Below, one piece after another: positions 47,752 through 56,359 of a DNA stretch of 64,000 nt. The first letter of the stretch is position 1. Every line of letters starts with the position of its first letter. The stretch lies in the NCBI RefSeq assembly GCF_039537665.1, contig NZ_BAABAY010000006.1:223769-287768 (forward strand). Direction: 5' to 3'. The notes below the pieces were generated by a model. That model made no database searches and had not been told where the DNA came from. It was given only the letters and a program-made list of their open reading frames with translations. A program made the translations under genes and the position numbers. Source of the stretch: Gaetbulibacter_A aestuarii. Lineage in GTDB: Bacteria; Bacteroidota; Bacteroidia; Flavobacteriales; Flavobacteriaceae.

Positions 47752-48834
47752 TTACATTTTCTGATATAATGATTTGATCTTTTCCGGAGTCATTATTTTT
47801 TTCCAATCGGGACCCAGGGCGTTTTCCCAAAGCGGATCTAAACTTAATGAAATTTTAATCATAATATCAAAATCTCGGTCGCTTAAATCGGCACATATAC
47901 CTTGAGGTAATTTAATGTTGTGTTTTTCTTTCATGGCTTTAAACATGCGAACACCTTCAGGATAAAATTCTTCTAACTGATCAAAAACGATACAATTACC
48001 TATGCCGTGTTTCGTTCCTAATAAATAGGACAACCCATAACTTAGAGCATGCGCAACACCTACCTGAGAATAAACAATACTCATACCTCCATGCCAGGAG
48101 GCCATCATTAATTTTTCCTGAGCTTCCTCCGAACTAAGTTCACCTTCTAAAAAGACTTCTTTACATAATTTTAACGCCATTTCACCAAAGGTTTCACTGA
48201 ACGTGTTGATATAAGTTCCTTTGAGGGATTCGATACAGTGGATGTAACAATCCATTCCGGTATAAAACCATTGGTCCTTCGGTACATCTTTAGTTAATTC
48301 AGAATCTAAAATAACCTGATCAAAAGGTGTGAAATCTGAATTAATACCAAGTTTTTTATCAGGTCCGGTTAAAACTGCCGTTCTGGAAACTTCAGCACCT
48401 GTGCCGGAAATGGTTGGAATACCTACATGAAATACGGCTTCATTTTTAACCAAATCCCAACCCTGATAATCCTTTGCATCACCTTTATTGGTTAGCATGA
48501 TAGAAATAGCCTTAGCAATATCCATTATAGTTCCGCCACCAATTCCAATAATTCCTGAAGGACGTTCCTTCGTCATAAGTATGATTTCTTCCACCAGGGC
48601 ATCCACTTGTTCAGTCTTAGGCTCTTCTTTAGCTGATACAAAAATGATCCTATCGTCGTAAGCCAGGGGAATTCTGGAAGTTATCCACACATTTGATCTA
48701 AAAACATCATCAACTAAAAAAATAAACGGGGCCTTAGTATTGATACGTTTGGGGGCTAATATATCTTCTAATTGATTAAAACTACCTCTGCCAAACATCA
48801 CATTTGACACCATTGGAAAGTTCTTATAACTCAT
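47752..48834 (-). CDS. kdnB: Kdo 8-oxidase-like iron-dependent alcohol dehydrogenase (KdnB)
   Basis: 360 aa. It is a Fe-type alcohol dehydrogenase: 'VFGRGSFNQLEDIL'-like start, NAD-binding GIGGGTIMDIAKAIS, and metal-binding His in 'DCYIHCIES', 'GVAHALSYGLSYLLGTKHGIGNCIV'. The phrases 'QWFYTGMDCYIHCIESLKGT' and 'GLSYLLGTKHGIGNC' match, as I recall, Shewanella KdnB, which oxidises C8 of Kdo so that KdnA can transaminate it to 8-amino-Kdo. KdnA is not in the window. Gene order kdsB - HAD - kdnB on one strand fits an LPS inner core role. Confidence 0.85.
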   Translation of the reverse strand: MSYKNFPMVSNVMFGRGSFNQLEDILAPKRINTKAPFIFLVDDVFRSNVWITSRIPLAYDDRIIFVSAKEEPKTEQVDALVEEIILMTKERPSGIIGIGGGTIMDIAKAISIMLTNKGDAKDYQGWDLVKNEAVFHVGIPTISGTGAEVSRTAVLTGPDKKLGINSDFTPFDQVILDSELTKDVPKDQWFYTGMDCYIHCIESLKGTYINTFSETFGEMALKLCKEVFLEGELSSEEAQEKLMMASWHGGMSIVYSQVGVAHALSYGLSYLLGTKHGIGNCIVFDQLEEFYPEGVRMFKAMKEKHNIKLPQGICADLSDRDFDIMIKISLSLDPLWENALGPDWKKIMTPEKIKSLYQKM

Positions 48835-48940
48835 TTAATAGGTTTTTTTTACAAAACGTAAAAGTAGTACTTAAATTTATTTTTTAAGGGCTAATTTTGA
48901 TGGATTTTTGTTAAATCTTAAACTTAGAATCCAACGTAAA

Positions 48941-49648
48941 TTAACACTTTAATAGAGGTAATACTTCGCGTAATGTGCTTACTGTTTTATACATTTTTCC
49001 GTTAGTTTCAGATGCCTTAACTTGTTCATGAGCCCATGTGGTATGAAAAGGCACATGAATAGCATGAGCATTTAGATTCACTAAAGGCAAAATATCTGAT
49101 TTTAACGAATTCCCGATCATTAAAAACGCTTCGGGCTTGATATCCAGATGGCTTAACAATTTTGAATAATTAGGCTCTTTTTTATCACTCAATACTTCAA
49201 TATGATGAAAATATTTAGTTAAACCGGATTTCTCCAATTTCCGTTCCTGATCCAAAAGATCTCCTTTTGTAGCTAAAATCAAACGATACTTTTTTGATAA
49301 CGTTTCCAAAACCGTTTCTACACCGTCTAACAATTCCACTGGCTTTTCAAGCATATCTTTTCCAATCTGTAAAATTTTCTCCATAGTTTCATTCGACACA
49401 GAATTATTAGATAGTTCCAAAGCGGTTTCCACCATAGATAACACAAAAGCCTTTATGCCATAACCATAAAGTGGCAGGTTGGCAATTTCATTTTTAAAAA
49501 GCTCCTGGTCTATTTTATTTGGCGTTTCATAAGGAGACAATAACTCACAAAAAGTAGCTTCGGCCTCACGAAAATAGGTTTCGTTAACCCACAGCGTATC
49601 ATCAGCATCAAAGCCAATAACCATTATATTATCGTAATTTATTTCCAT
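48941..49648 (-). CDS. HAD-family phosphatase
   Basis: 235 aa. HAD motif I is 'VIGFDADDTLWVNETYF' (DxD), motif II 'LILATKGD', motif III 'SDKKEPNYSKLL' and motif IV 'MIGNSLKSDILP'. A long helical cap (about 20-100) sits between motifs I and II, like YjjG-type HAD phosphatases. It overlaps kdsB by 10 nt, suggesting coupled translation. It could be Kdo-8-phosphate phosphatase (KdsC), but that enzyme is usually capless and shorter, so a housekeeping phosphatase is also likely. Confidence 0.87.
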   Translation of the reverse strand: MEINYDNIMVIGFDADDTLWVNETYFREAEATFCELLSPYETPNKIDQELFKNEIANLPLYGYGIKAFVLSMVETALELSNNSVSNETMEKILQIGKDMLEKPVELLDGVETVLETLSKKYRLILATKGDLLDQERKLEKSGLTKYFHHIEVLSDKKEPNYSKLLSHLDIKPEAFLMIGNSLKSDILPLVNLNAHAIHVPFHTTWAHEQVKASETNGKMYKTVSTLREVLPLLKC

Positions 49649-50367
49649 AGTTTGCGAGCATGTTCAAGATCTTCCGGGGTATCAATTTCTACACCTAAAA
49701 TATCCGTTTCAACCATTTTAATGCGTTTTCCATATTCCAAATACCTAATACATTCAATTTTTTCCGAGGCTTCCAAAGACAACATGGGTAAGTGGTAAAA
49801 GTCTAATATAGCCTGCTTTCTAAAGGCATAAACACCTTTGTGCTTGTAATATTTAACGTGGGCGTTCTTGTCTCTGGGATAAGGAATAGGACTTCTGCTA
49901 AAATATAATGCAAAATTCTCTTTATCGACTATTACCTTAACCGTATTTGGATTGGTTATTTCAGCTTCGTCTGTAATATGAACCATTAAAGAGGCCAGAT
50001 CGATTTCTTTCTGAGGATCATGTTTAAAGACCTCAATTAATTTGGAAAGTGACTTTTTATCAGTAAAAGGTTCATCACCCTGAACATTAATCACAATATC
50101 GATATCCATGTCTTCCACCGCCTCTGCAATACGGTCGCTGCCGCATTCATGTTCCTTTTTACTCATAATCACTTTGCCACCGTGCTTTTTAATTTCGTCA
50201 AAAATGATCGCACTATCAGTAACAACATAAACATCATCGAAAAGCCCTGTAGCCAAAGTAGCTTCATAAGTTCTTACAATAACAGGTTTACCTGCCAAAT
50301 CCTGCATAAGTTTAGCTGGAAAACGAGAGGCACTGTAGCGTGCGGGAATCATGGCAATTATGTTCAT
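49639..50367 (-). CDS. kdsB: CMP-Kdo synthetase
   Basis: 242 aa. It activates 3-deoxy-D-manno-octulosonate (Kdo) with CTP, yielding CMP-Kdo for transfer to lipid A. Motifs: 'MIPARYSASRFPAKLMQDLA' at the N-terminus, 'KHECGSDRIAEAVEDMDIDI' , 'VINVQGDEPF' and 'HKGVYAFRKQAILDF'. It opens the operon kdsB-HAD, with kdnB 106 nt further on, so the product may be CMP-8-amino-Kdo in this organism. Two -7 boxes lie upstream (50390-50397, 50401-50408). Confidence 0.96.
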   Translation of the reverse strand: MNIIAMIPARYSASRFPAKLMQDLAGKPVIVRTYEATLATGLFDDVYVVTDSAIIFDEIKKHGGKVIMSKKEHECGSDRIAEAVEDMDIDIVINVQGDEPFTDKKSLSKLIEVFKHDPQKEIDLASLMVHITDEAEITNPNTVKVIVDKENFALYFSRSPIPYPRDKNAHVKYYKHKGVYAFRKQAILDFYHLPMLSLEASEKIECIRYLEYGKRIKMVETDILGVEIDTPEDLEHARKLWK

Positions 50368-50389
50368 GAGAGTATGCGTGATTATTCTT

Positions 50390-50408
50390 CAAAAGTAAAA
50401 CAAAAATA
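50390..50408 (-). promoter_or_regulatory. Paired -7 promoter boxes for kdsB
   Basis: On the minus strand TACTTTTG (50390-50397) and TATTTTTG (50401-50408) both fit TAnnTTTG. The nearer one lies 22 bp from the ATG. Confidence 0.45.
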
Positions 50409-50451
50409 GAAGTTTTGCGAGCTCCTTAAATTAATCTTTCCAAAGCGTATT

Positions 50452-51876
50452 TTAAATATGAAAAAAATCCTCTTTAAAACCGATCAAATAAAGTTTTTCT
50501 TTGGCCCGTGTTACAGCGGTGTATAGCCAACGTAAATACTCTTTATCGATACCATTGGGCAAATAAGGTTGCTCTACAAAAACGGTATGCCATTGGCCAC
50601 CCTGAGATTTATGACAGGTAATGGCGTATGAAAATTTAACCTGTAAAGCATTAAAATAATTGTTGCTTTTTACCTTTAAGAACTTACGATAATTACTGCT
50701 TTCATTTTGATAATCCTTCATGACCTCCTGATAGAGTTTATTAGAATCATCATAGGATAAGGAGGGCGTTTCTGCATCAATGGTATCCAGGAGTAAAACC
50801 GTTTCAAACGGGCGCATTCGCGGATAATCTACCATACGAACCTTTACTTCCGCAAAGCGGAAACCATAAAGTTCTTTAATATTAAAGATCTCCAGAATTT
50901 CAATAATATCGCCATTGGCAATAAATCCAGCTTCGGTAGTAGGCTTTATCCAGAAATAATTGTTTTTCACAACCATAAGATAATCCCCGGAAGTGATTTC
51001 ATTTTCATTAAATAAGATCCGACTTCGGATTTGTTGATTATATAAATTGGCGCGTTTATTACTTCGCACGATAATAGTGGTTTCTTCGTTTCCTAAGGTA
51101 CTGTAAGCGTCATTTATGGCGTCCATAATTTCGTAACCATCAATAAGCCGTACAATATCTTTAAAGCCTTTGAGATCGAATTTAAATTCATCGAAAATTT
51201 CTTCATTTAGAACATCGCGGAGTTTGGTGGCGTTTGCTAAAATTCCGGAATCCTGTTCTTGGCGCACCACTTCATCGAGTTCCATTTTAGTTACCTGTTT
51301 ATTGTAATTCAGTTCCAGAGTGTTCTCGTTCAAGGCCGGACTTAAATCCAATTTCACCGGCGGCAACTGCGCCGTATCACCAATAAGTAATAATTTACAC
51401 TGATGTCCGGAATAAACATATTGCATGAGATCATCTAAAAGCGATCCATTTTCAAATAATTTGGAATCCCCGGGCGTATCAGGAATCATGGAAGCTTCAT
51501 CGACTATAAATAAGGTGTTTTTATGCTTATTGGGTTGCAATACGAATTTAACACCACCACCCTTTTCCTTTTTAGGGAAATATATTTTTTTATGAATTGT
51601 AAAGGCTTCTTTATTTGAATAATTCGAAATAACCTTAGCCGCTCTCCCGGTAGGTGCCATAAGTACTGCACTCTTTTTGGCTTTCCATAAATGGGTAACA
51701 ATAGTACCTATAATCGTGGTTTTTCCCGTACCGGCATATCCCTTTAAAACATAAAGCGCATCGTTATTCTTTGAAAAAATAAATTCTGAGAGTTGTTGTA
51801 GTACAATATTTTGTTTGAGGGTGGGTTCAAAAGGAAATTGCTGTTTTATAAGGGAATAAAATTCTGATGCCGTCAT
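50452..51876 (-). CDS. RecD2-like ATP-dependent DNA helicase
   Basis: 474 aa. Superfamily 1B helicase: Walker A GYAGTGKTT (46-54), Walker B 'TLFIVDEASMIPD', motif III 'LLLIGDTAQLPPVK', and the C-terminal 'SYAITCHKSQGGQWHTVFVE' with 'YTAVTRAKEKLYLIG' (UvrD_C_2). It is related to RecD/TraA-type helicases and is a stand-alone repair helicase, since there is no RecB or RecC. -7 box at 51903-51910. Confidence 0.9.
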   Translation of the reverse strand: MTASEFYSLIKQQFPFEPTLKQNIVLQQLSEFIFSKNNDALYVLKGYAGTGKTTIIGTIVTHLWKAKKSAVLMAPTGRAAKVISNYSNKEAFTIHKKIYFPKKEKGGGVKFVLQPNKHKNTLFIVDEASMIPDTPGDSKLFENGSLLDDLMQYVYSGHQCKLLLIGDTAQLPPVKLDLSPALNENTLELNYNKQVTKMELDEVVRQEQDSGILANATKLRDVLNEEIFDEFKFDLKGFKDIVRLIDGYEIMDAINDAYSTLGNEETTIIVRSNKRANLYNQQIRSRILFNENEITSGDYLMVVKNNYFWIKPTTEAGFIANGDIIEILEIFNIKELYGFRFAEVKVRMVDYPRMRPFETVLLLDTIDAETPSLSYDDSNKLYQEVMKDYQNESSNYRKFLKVKSNNYFNALQVKFSYAITCHKSQGGQWHTVFVEQPYLPNGIDKEYLRWLYTAVTRAKEKLYLIGFKEDFFHI

Positions 51877-51902
51877 TTAGTCTCTGCAAATTATATTTTA
51901 TT

Positions 51903-51910
51903 CAAATATA
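51903..51910 (-). promoter_or_regulatory. -7 promoter box for the RecD-like gene
   Basis: The minus strand reads TATATTTG, 27 bp upstream of ATG 51876. Confidence 0.55.
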
Positions 51911-51957
51911 GAAATGATTTTTAGTCTCTTTTGATTTTAACGATTAAAAAAAAATTG

Positions 51958-51965
51958 TAGATTTG
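51958..51965 (+). promoter_or_regulatory. -7 promoter box for the 51998 gene
   Basis: TAGATTTG fits TAnnTTTG, 33 bp upstream of ATG 51998 and 48 bp from the opposite promoter. Confidence 0.55.
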
Positions 51966-51997
51966 CTAAATACCATTAATAAAAATTAAAAACTATT

Positions 51998-52735
51998 ATG
52001 CTAAATATTATTCTTATTGCAGTTGCGGTAATTTTAGTTACAGTTGGCTTGGTGAAGCTGGTTGATAAATTTATCCCACAAAAATTCAAGCCTATATTAA
52101 ATATTCTTTTATGGATTTTAATTATTTTTCTAGGATACCAAACCTACAATTCTATTTATGATCCTATTCAATTTAACAAGGTAAAACAAAAACGTTACGC
52201 TAAGGTCATTGAAAGTTTGAAAGATATCAGAGATGCTGAGTTAGCTCACAGAACCGTTACTGGAAAATTTACTGATAGTTTTGATAATCTCATCAAATTC
52301 ATCGATACTGCGCAATATACCATTACACAGCGTCGTGACTCCACGGTAATTGATGAGGCTTTAACTAAATTATATCAAGTAGAAACTACAAAAGATATTG
52401 TAGTCATTGATACTTTAGGCTTTGTTTCTGTAAAGGATTCATTATTTAAAAATTCAGATCGTTACAAGACCATGATGAATGTTCCTGTAGGAAAACCGGG
52501 AGCAAAATTCCAATTGCAAGCAGGATTCTTAGATCAGAATGATATTAAAATACCTGTTTTTGAAGCTTCTGTAAAAAAGGATGTCATTTTATACGATCAG
52601 GATAGAGATCTTTTAATTCAGGAAAATCAAGTGGTTTCTGTGGACGGTGTAAATGGTGATGCCTTAAAAGTAGGTTCTATGAACGAAGTGAAAACTGGAG
52701 GAAACTGGCCGATAACTTATGGCGATAACGAATAA
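51998..52735 (+). CDS. Membrane-anchored hypothetical protein
   Basis: 245 aa. Two N-terminal hydrophobic helices (about 1-20 and 30-50, 'LNILLWILIIFLGYQTYNS') are followed by a soluble domain: 'KRYAKVIESLKDIRDAELAH', 'TGKFTDSFDNLIKFIDTAQ' and 'ETTKDIVVIDTLGFVSVKDS'. I know similar genes upstream of DUF3822 and rsmD in Flavobacteriaceae but no function. Its stop lies 17 nt inside the next gene, so they are translationally coupled. Confidence 0.75.
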   Translation: MLNIILIAVAVILVTVGLVKLVDKFIPQKFKPILNILLWILIIFLGYQTYNSIYDPIQFNKVKQKRYAKVIESLKDIRDAELAHRTVTGKFTDSFDNLIKFIDTAQYTITQRRDSTVIDEALTKLYQVETTKDIVVIDTLGFVSVKDSLFKNSDRYKTMMNVPVGKPGAKFQLQAGFLDQNDIKIPVFEASVKKDVILYDQDRDLLIQENQVVSVDGVNGDALKVGSMNEVKTGGNWPITYGDNE

Positions 52736-53555
52736 GAACATCAACAAAAACAATAACTTAACTAACAAAGAACTGTCCATTCAACTGAGTTTGAATGGAC
52801 TTTCTTTTTGTATTCTAAATCGAAATAATCAAACCGTAATAACCTTAAAGGATATTCCTTTTGAAAAAAAGTTAAATCCTTTAGAATTACTTGATAAACT
52901 AAAACATGTTGTGAATACTAATGAAGATTTGCAGCATGCTTTTGATCAGGTCATCGTTATCCATGATAATGAGTTGTCTAGCCTGGTTCCCAAGGCATTA
53001 TTTAAAGAAGAATTTAAAGCGGATTACCTGAAATTCAACACCAAGATTTTAAAATCCGATTTTATAGCTCACGATACGATTAAAATAAATGACAGCGTTT
53101 GTGTTTATGTGCCTTATGTGAATATCAATAACTATCTTTACGATCTTTATGGCGAGTTCGTTTATAAACATGCTGCTACAGTATTGATCGAGTCGATTTT
53201 AAAGTTGGAAAAAAATCAGGATAAGCTCAATTTTTATGTGAATGTACATGTATCACATTTTGAAATTGTGGTTGTTGAAAAAGCGAAACTCATACTTTAC
53301 AACAGATTTGAGTACAATACCAAAGAAGATTTTATTTATTACATTCTCTTCGCTGCTGAACAATTGGGTTTAAATCCGGAAACCCTTAACCTGATCTTTT
53401 TAGGAAAAATAAATAAAGATAGTCCTTTGTATATAATAACGTTCAAATACGTTCGGTTTGTGTTTTTGGGTCGCCGCGAAGATGCCTTCAAATACAGTCT
53501 TGAAGCCCAGCCAGAAGATCATCATACTAATTTTACACTTATAAAAAGTTTGTAA
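52719..53555 (+). CDS. DUF3822-family protein
   Basis: 278 aa. Soluble. 'ELSIQLSLNGLSFCILNRNN' near the start and 'LNFYVNVHVSHFEIVVVEKA' and 'EDFIYYILFAAEQLGLNPE' further on fit DUF3822, which I regard as an actin-like ATPase-fold relative of the pilus/gliding assembly protein PilM in Bacteroidetes; that reading is uncertain. The gene overlaps the previous one by 17 nt, and its stop overlaps the rsmD start (TAATG). Confidence 0.8.
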   Translation: MAITNKNINKNNNLTNKELSIQLSLNGLSFCILNRNNQTVITLKDIPFEKKLNPLELLDKLKHVVNTNEDLQHAFDQVIVIHDNELSSLVPKALFKEEFKADYLKFNTKILKSDFIAHDTIKINDSVCVYVPYVNINNYLYDLYGEFVYKHAATVLIESILKLEKNQDKLNFYVNVHVSHFEIVVVEKAKLILYNRFEYNTKEDFIYYILFAAEQLGLNPETLNLIFLGKINKDSPLYIITFKYVRFVFLGRREDAFKYSLEAQPEDHHTNFTLIKSL

Positions 53556-54088
53556 TGCGAATCATTACCGGAATTTATAAAAGTCGAAAAATTCAGGCTC
53601 CTAAAAACCTACCTGTGCGACCTACAACGGATATGGCCAAGGAATCCTTATTCAATATTCTAAATAACCTTTATTATTTTGATTCCATAAAGGTGCTAGA
53701 TCTTTTTTCCGGAACCGGAAATATCAGTTATGAATTCGCCTCAAGGGGCACTGAGGATATAACTTCGGTAGACGATCATTATGCTTGTATCAAATTCATA
53801 AATGAAACGGCTTCAAAATTTCAAATGGCTATAAACGCAATAAAAAGTGATGTTTATACTTTTTTAGGGCATGCCACTCAGAAATTCGATATCATTTTCG
53901 CAGATCCACCTTATGATTTCTCCCAAGATCAATTTGCGAAAATTCCCAAATTGGTGTTTCAAAATGAGCTCTTAGAAGACGATGGCATTCTGATTATCGA
54001 ACATTCCAAACATACCGACCTCTCTCAGGAAGATCGATTTAGTTATTCAAAAAATTACGGGGGTTCTGTTTTTAGTTTTTTCGAATAA
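53555..54088 (+). CDS. rsmD: 16S rRNA (guanine966-N2)-methyltransferase
   Basis: 177 aa. It methylates G966 of 16S rRNA using SAM. Motifs: 'MRIITGIYKSRKIQAP' at the N-terminus, 'RPTTDMAKESLFNIL', SAM site 'VLDLFSGTGNISYEFASRG' and the catalytic 'FDIIFADPPYDF' (DPPY). Translationally coupled to DUF3822 upstream. The terminator for the opposite rnpB overlaps just after its stop. Confidence 0.94.
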   Translation: MRIITGIYKSRKIQAPKNLPVRPTTDMAKESLFNILNNLYYFDSIKVLDLFSGTGNISYEFASRGTEDITSVDDHYACIKFINETASKFQMAINAIKSDVYTFLGHATQKFDIIFADPPYDFSQDQFAKIPKLVFQNELLEDDGILIIEHSKHTDLSQEDRFSYSKNYGGSVFSFFE

Positions 54089-54117
54089 AAAAACAAAGCT
54101 CTTTTTGCAAAGAGCTT
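54086..54117 (-). terminator. Terminator of rnpB
   Basis: AAGCTCTTT (54096-54104) pairs with AAAGAGCTT (54109-54117). On the minus strand a T tract (54093-54086) follows the stem, so it ends the RNase P RNA transcript; on the plus strand it may help to end rsmD. Confidence 0.75.
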
Positions 54118-54124
54118 GTTTATT

Positions 54125-54455
54125 CAAGTAAATCTATAAGCCGAATTCTGTACTTTTTCTTTCTTAAAAAAGAATTCTCAAAAAAGAAAAAGCCCTTATC
54201 ATTTATCTGAGTCATTTGTTACCAAATCACTTTAGCTGCCTACCCTCCGGCATCGGGCGTGCCACCCTAAAACGCCGGTATACATGGCATTGCACCGCAC
54301 AGAGTTTACCTGATTTCACTACAGCATGACCTGTACATACTTTCTGTTGCACTTTTCCTGATCTCACGACCGGTGGCGATTAACCACTGTGCTGCACTGA
54401 GGTGTTCGGACTTTCCTCCATTCGTAAAACGAACAGCGATAAGGCGATTTACTTA
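54125..54455 (-). ncRNA. rnpB: RNase P RNA
   Basis: About 331 nt, read on the minus strand. It contains universal RNase P RNA elements: GGAGGAAAGTCCG (54419-54407), GAGATCAGGAAAAGTGCAAC (54364 downwards), the central GGGTAGGC region (near 54240), and the 3' AGAATTCGGCTTATAG (54149-54134). The ends pair as helix P1: GATTTACTT (54134-54126) with AAGTAAATC (54454-54446). The ribozyme processes tRNA 5' ends. An A/T-rich hairpin near 54155-54200 replaces a variable helix. Promoter TACTTTTG at 54468-54461; ends are set from P1, so they may be off by a few bases. Confidence 0.93.
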
Positions 54456-54460
54456 GGTTG

Positions 54461-54468
54461 CAAAAGTA
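54461..54468 (-). promoter_or_regulatory. -7 promoter box for rnpB
   Basis: The minus strand reads TACTTTTG, 6 bases before the RNA 5' end implied by the P1 helix. This is a good check of the promoter model, since the RNA end is set independently. Confidence 0.7.
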
Positions 54469-54532
54469 CATAAATTGTTAATAACTCCTATTAAATATTG
54501 AATCTGTAATTCTGAATTATCAATTGAATTTT

Positions 54533-54540
54533 TAACTTTG
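54533..54540 (+). promoter_or_regulatory. -7 promoter box for dnaX
   Basis: TAACTTTG fits TAnnTTTG, 68 bp upstream of ATG 54609. Confidence 0.5.
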
Positions 54541-54608
54541 TTACAACGACGATTTTTGAATTTTTTCTATTGAAATAATCGTTCTAAACACCTGCGAAAG
54601 CAAGCTAT

Positions 54609-56339
54609 ATGGAACATTTTATAGTATCGGCCCGAAAATACAGACCACAAACCTTCAAGGATGTTGTAGGGCAGCAGGCTATTACCAATACACTACTAAA
54701 CGCCATTGAAAATAATCATTTGGCCCAAGCGCTCTTATTTACCGGACCACGAGGTGTTGGCAAAACCACGTGTGCGCGTATTTTAGCTAAAATGATCAAT
54801 AGTGAAGGACGTGATTCCGGGGATGAAGATTATGCTTTCAATATTTTTGAGCTGGATGCGGCTTCAAATAATTCGGTTGACGATATCCGTAATTTAACCG
54901 ATCAGGTGCGTATTCCACCTCAGGTGGGGAAATATAAGGTGTATATTATCGACGAGGTTCATATGTTGTCACAATCGGCATTTAATGCCTTTTTGAAGAC
55001 CTTGGAAGAACCTCCAAAACACTGTGTGTTTATATTGGCCACCACCGAAAAACACAAGATCATTCCAACGATTTTATCGCGATGCCAAATATTTGATTTT
55101 AAGCGTATTACGGTTAAAGACGCGAAAGAATACTTGAAGTATATTGCTGAAGAACAGGGCGTTACCGCCGATGATGACGCGCTTCATATTATTGCTCAAA
55201 AAGCAGATGGTGCTATGCGTGATGCTTTATCGATTTTTGATCGTGTAGTTAGCTTTTCCGGCAAGAATTTAACCCGACAAGCAGTAACAGAAAATCTTAA
55301 TGTGCTGGATTACGAAACGTATTTCACCAGCACCGACCTGATTCTGGAAAATAATATTCCCGAGCTACTTTTGCATTTCAACAGTACGCTATCAAAAGGT
55401 TTTGACGGCCATCATTTTATTGCCGGCTTAGCCTCTCATTTCAGAGACTTGCTCGTAAGTAAAACACCCGAAACAGTTGATTTGCTTGAAGTTGGTGATG
55501 AAACTAAGAAAACATATCTGGAACAGGCCAAAAAAGCGCCTGAGAGTTTCCTCCTTAAAGCTATTGAACTTGCTAACGATTGTGATCTCAAGTACAAAAG
55601 CAGTAAAAATCAACGTTTACTTGTTGAATTATGCCTTATGCAGCTTGCCTCTATCACTTTTGATGGAGAAAAAAAAAATAGCAATCACTACATAATACCG
55701 GCTTCTTATTTCAAAAACAAAGGCATTGCTCCTATTCCGGTAAAAATACCTGAACCTGAGACCAACAAGAATACTTCAAAAATTGACACTAAAAAGTCTG
55801 TTGAGGAACCAAGTTCTAAAGAGCCTGTAGAGCAATTTAAGGTTAAAGAACCTCCAAAAATAGTCCTGGATAAAACACATAAAAAACCTTCCGGTTTATC
55901 CATTAGTAGTATTCGAAAAAAGAAAGAGCACCAGATCAAGCAAATGGATGTTGTTGTTGATGAGGAGGAACTTCCTAAGGAGGATTTCACTGAAAAAGAA
56001 CTCCTAAGCGCCTGGCAACAATATGTCGATTCTATTCAAAAGAAGGGGCAGTTCAATATGGCGTCTATTTTAACTATCGACAAACCAAAACTTGACGGCA
56101 CCACAATTAAGTTAGTTTTCCCGAATGAAACGAACAAGTACGAGCTGGAACGAGACCAATACAATCTTCTGGGATTCCTTCGAAAAAAATTGAACAACTT
56201 CGATATCAGCCTGGATATCGCTGTAAATGAAACTAAGGAAAAGCAGTTTGTTTACACTACACATGAGAAGTTTGAGAAACTTAAAGAAAAAAATCCTAAT
56301 ATTGATATTTTAAGAAAAACATTCGATCTCGATCTTTAG
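54609..56339 (+). CDS. dnaX: DNA polymerase III subunit gamma/tau
   Basis: 576 aa. The AAA+ clamp-loader ATPase: Walker A GPRGVGKTTCARILA (about 45-59), Walker B 'YIIDEVHMLSQSAF', SRC motif 'TILSRCQIFDFKR'. The zinc-binding Cys cluster that normally sits between Walker A and the next strand is missing; the segment reads INSEGRDSGDEDYAFNIFEL. A Lys/Glu-rich linker (about 375-455) leads to a C-terminal domain. No obvious frameshift site for a short gamma form was picked out. A degenerate copy of the interspersed repeat lies just upstream (54591-54603). Confidence 0.95.
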   Translation: MEHFIVSARKYRPQTFKDVVGQQAITNTLLNAIENNHLAQALLFTGPRGVGKTTCARILAKMINSEGRDSGDEDYAFNIFELDAASNNSVDDIRNLTDQVRIPPQVGKYKVYIIDEVHMLSQSAFNAFLKTLEEPPKHCVFILATTEKHKIIPTILSRCQIFDFKRITVKDAKEYLKYIAEEQGVTADDDALHIIAQKADGAMRDALSIFDRVVSFSGKNLTRQAVTENLNVLDYETYFTSTDLILENNIPELLLHFNSTLSKGFDGHHFIAGLASHFRDLLVSKTPETVDLLEVGDETKKTYLEQAKKAPESFLLKAIELANDCDLKYKSSKNQRLLVELCLMQLASITFDGEKKNSNHYIIPASYFKNKGIAPIPVKIPEPETNKNTSKIDTKKSVEEPSSKEPVEQFKVKEPPKIVLDKTHKKPSGLSISSIRKKKEHQIKQMDVVVDEEELPKEDFTEKELLSAWQQYVDSIQKKGQFNMASILTIDKPKLDGTTIKLVFPNETNKYELERDQYNLLGFLRKKLNNFDISLDIAVNETKEKQFVYTTHEKFEKLKEKNPNIDILRKTFDLDL

Positions 56340-56359
56340 GATTTTCAAATCAACGAAAC

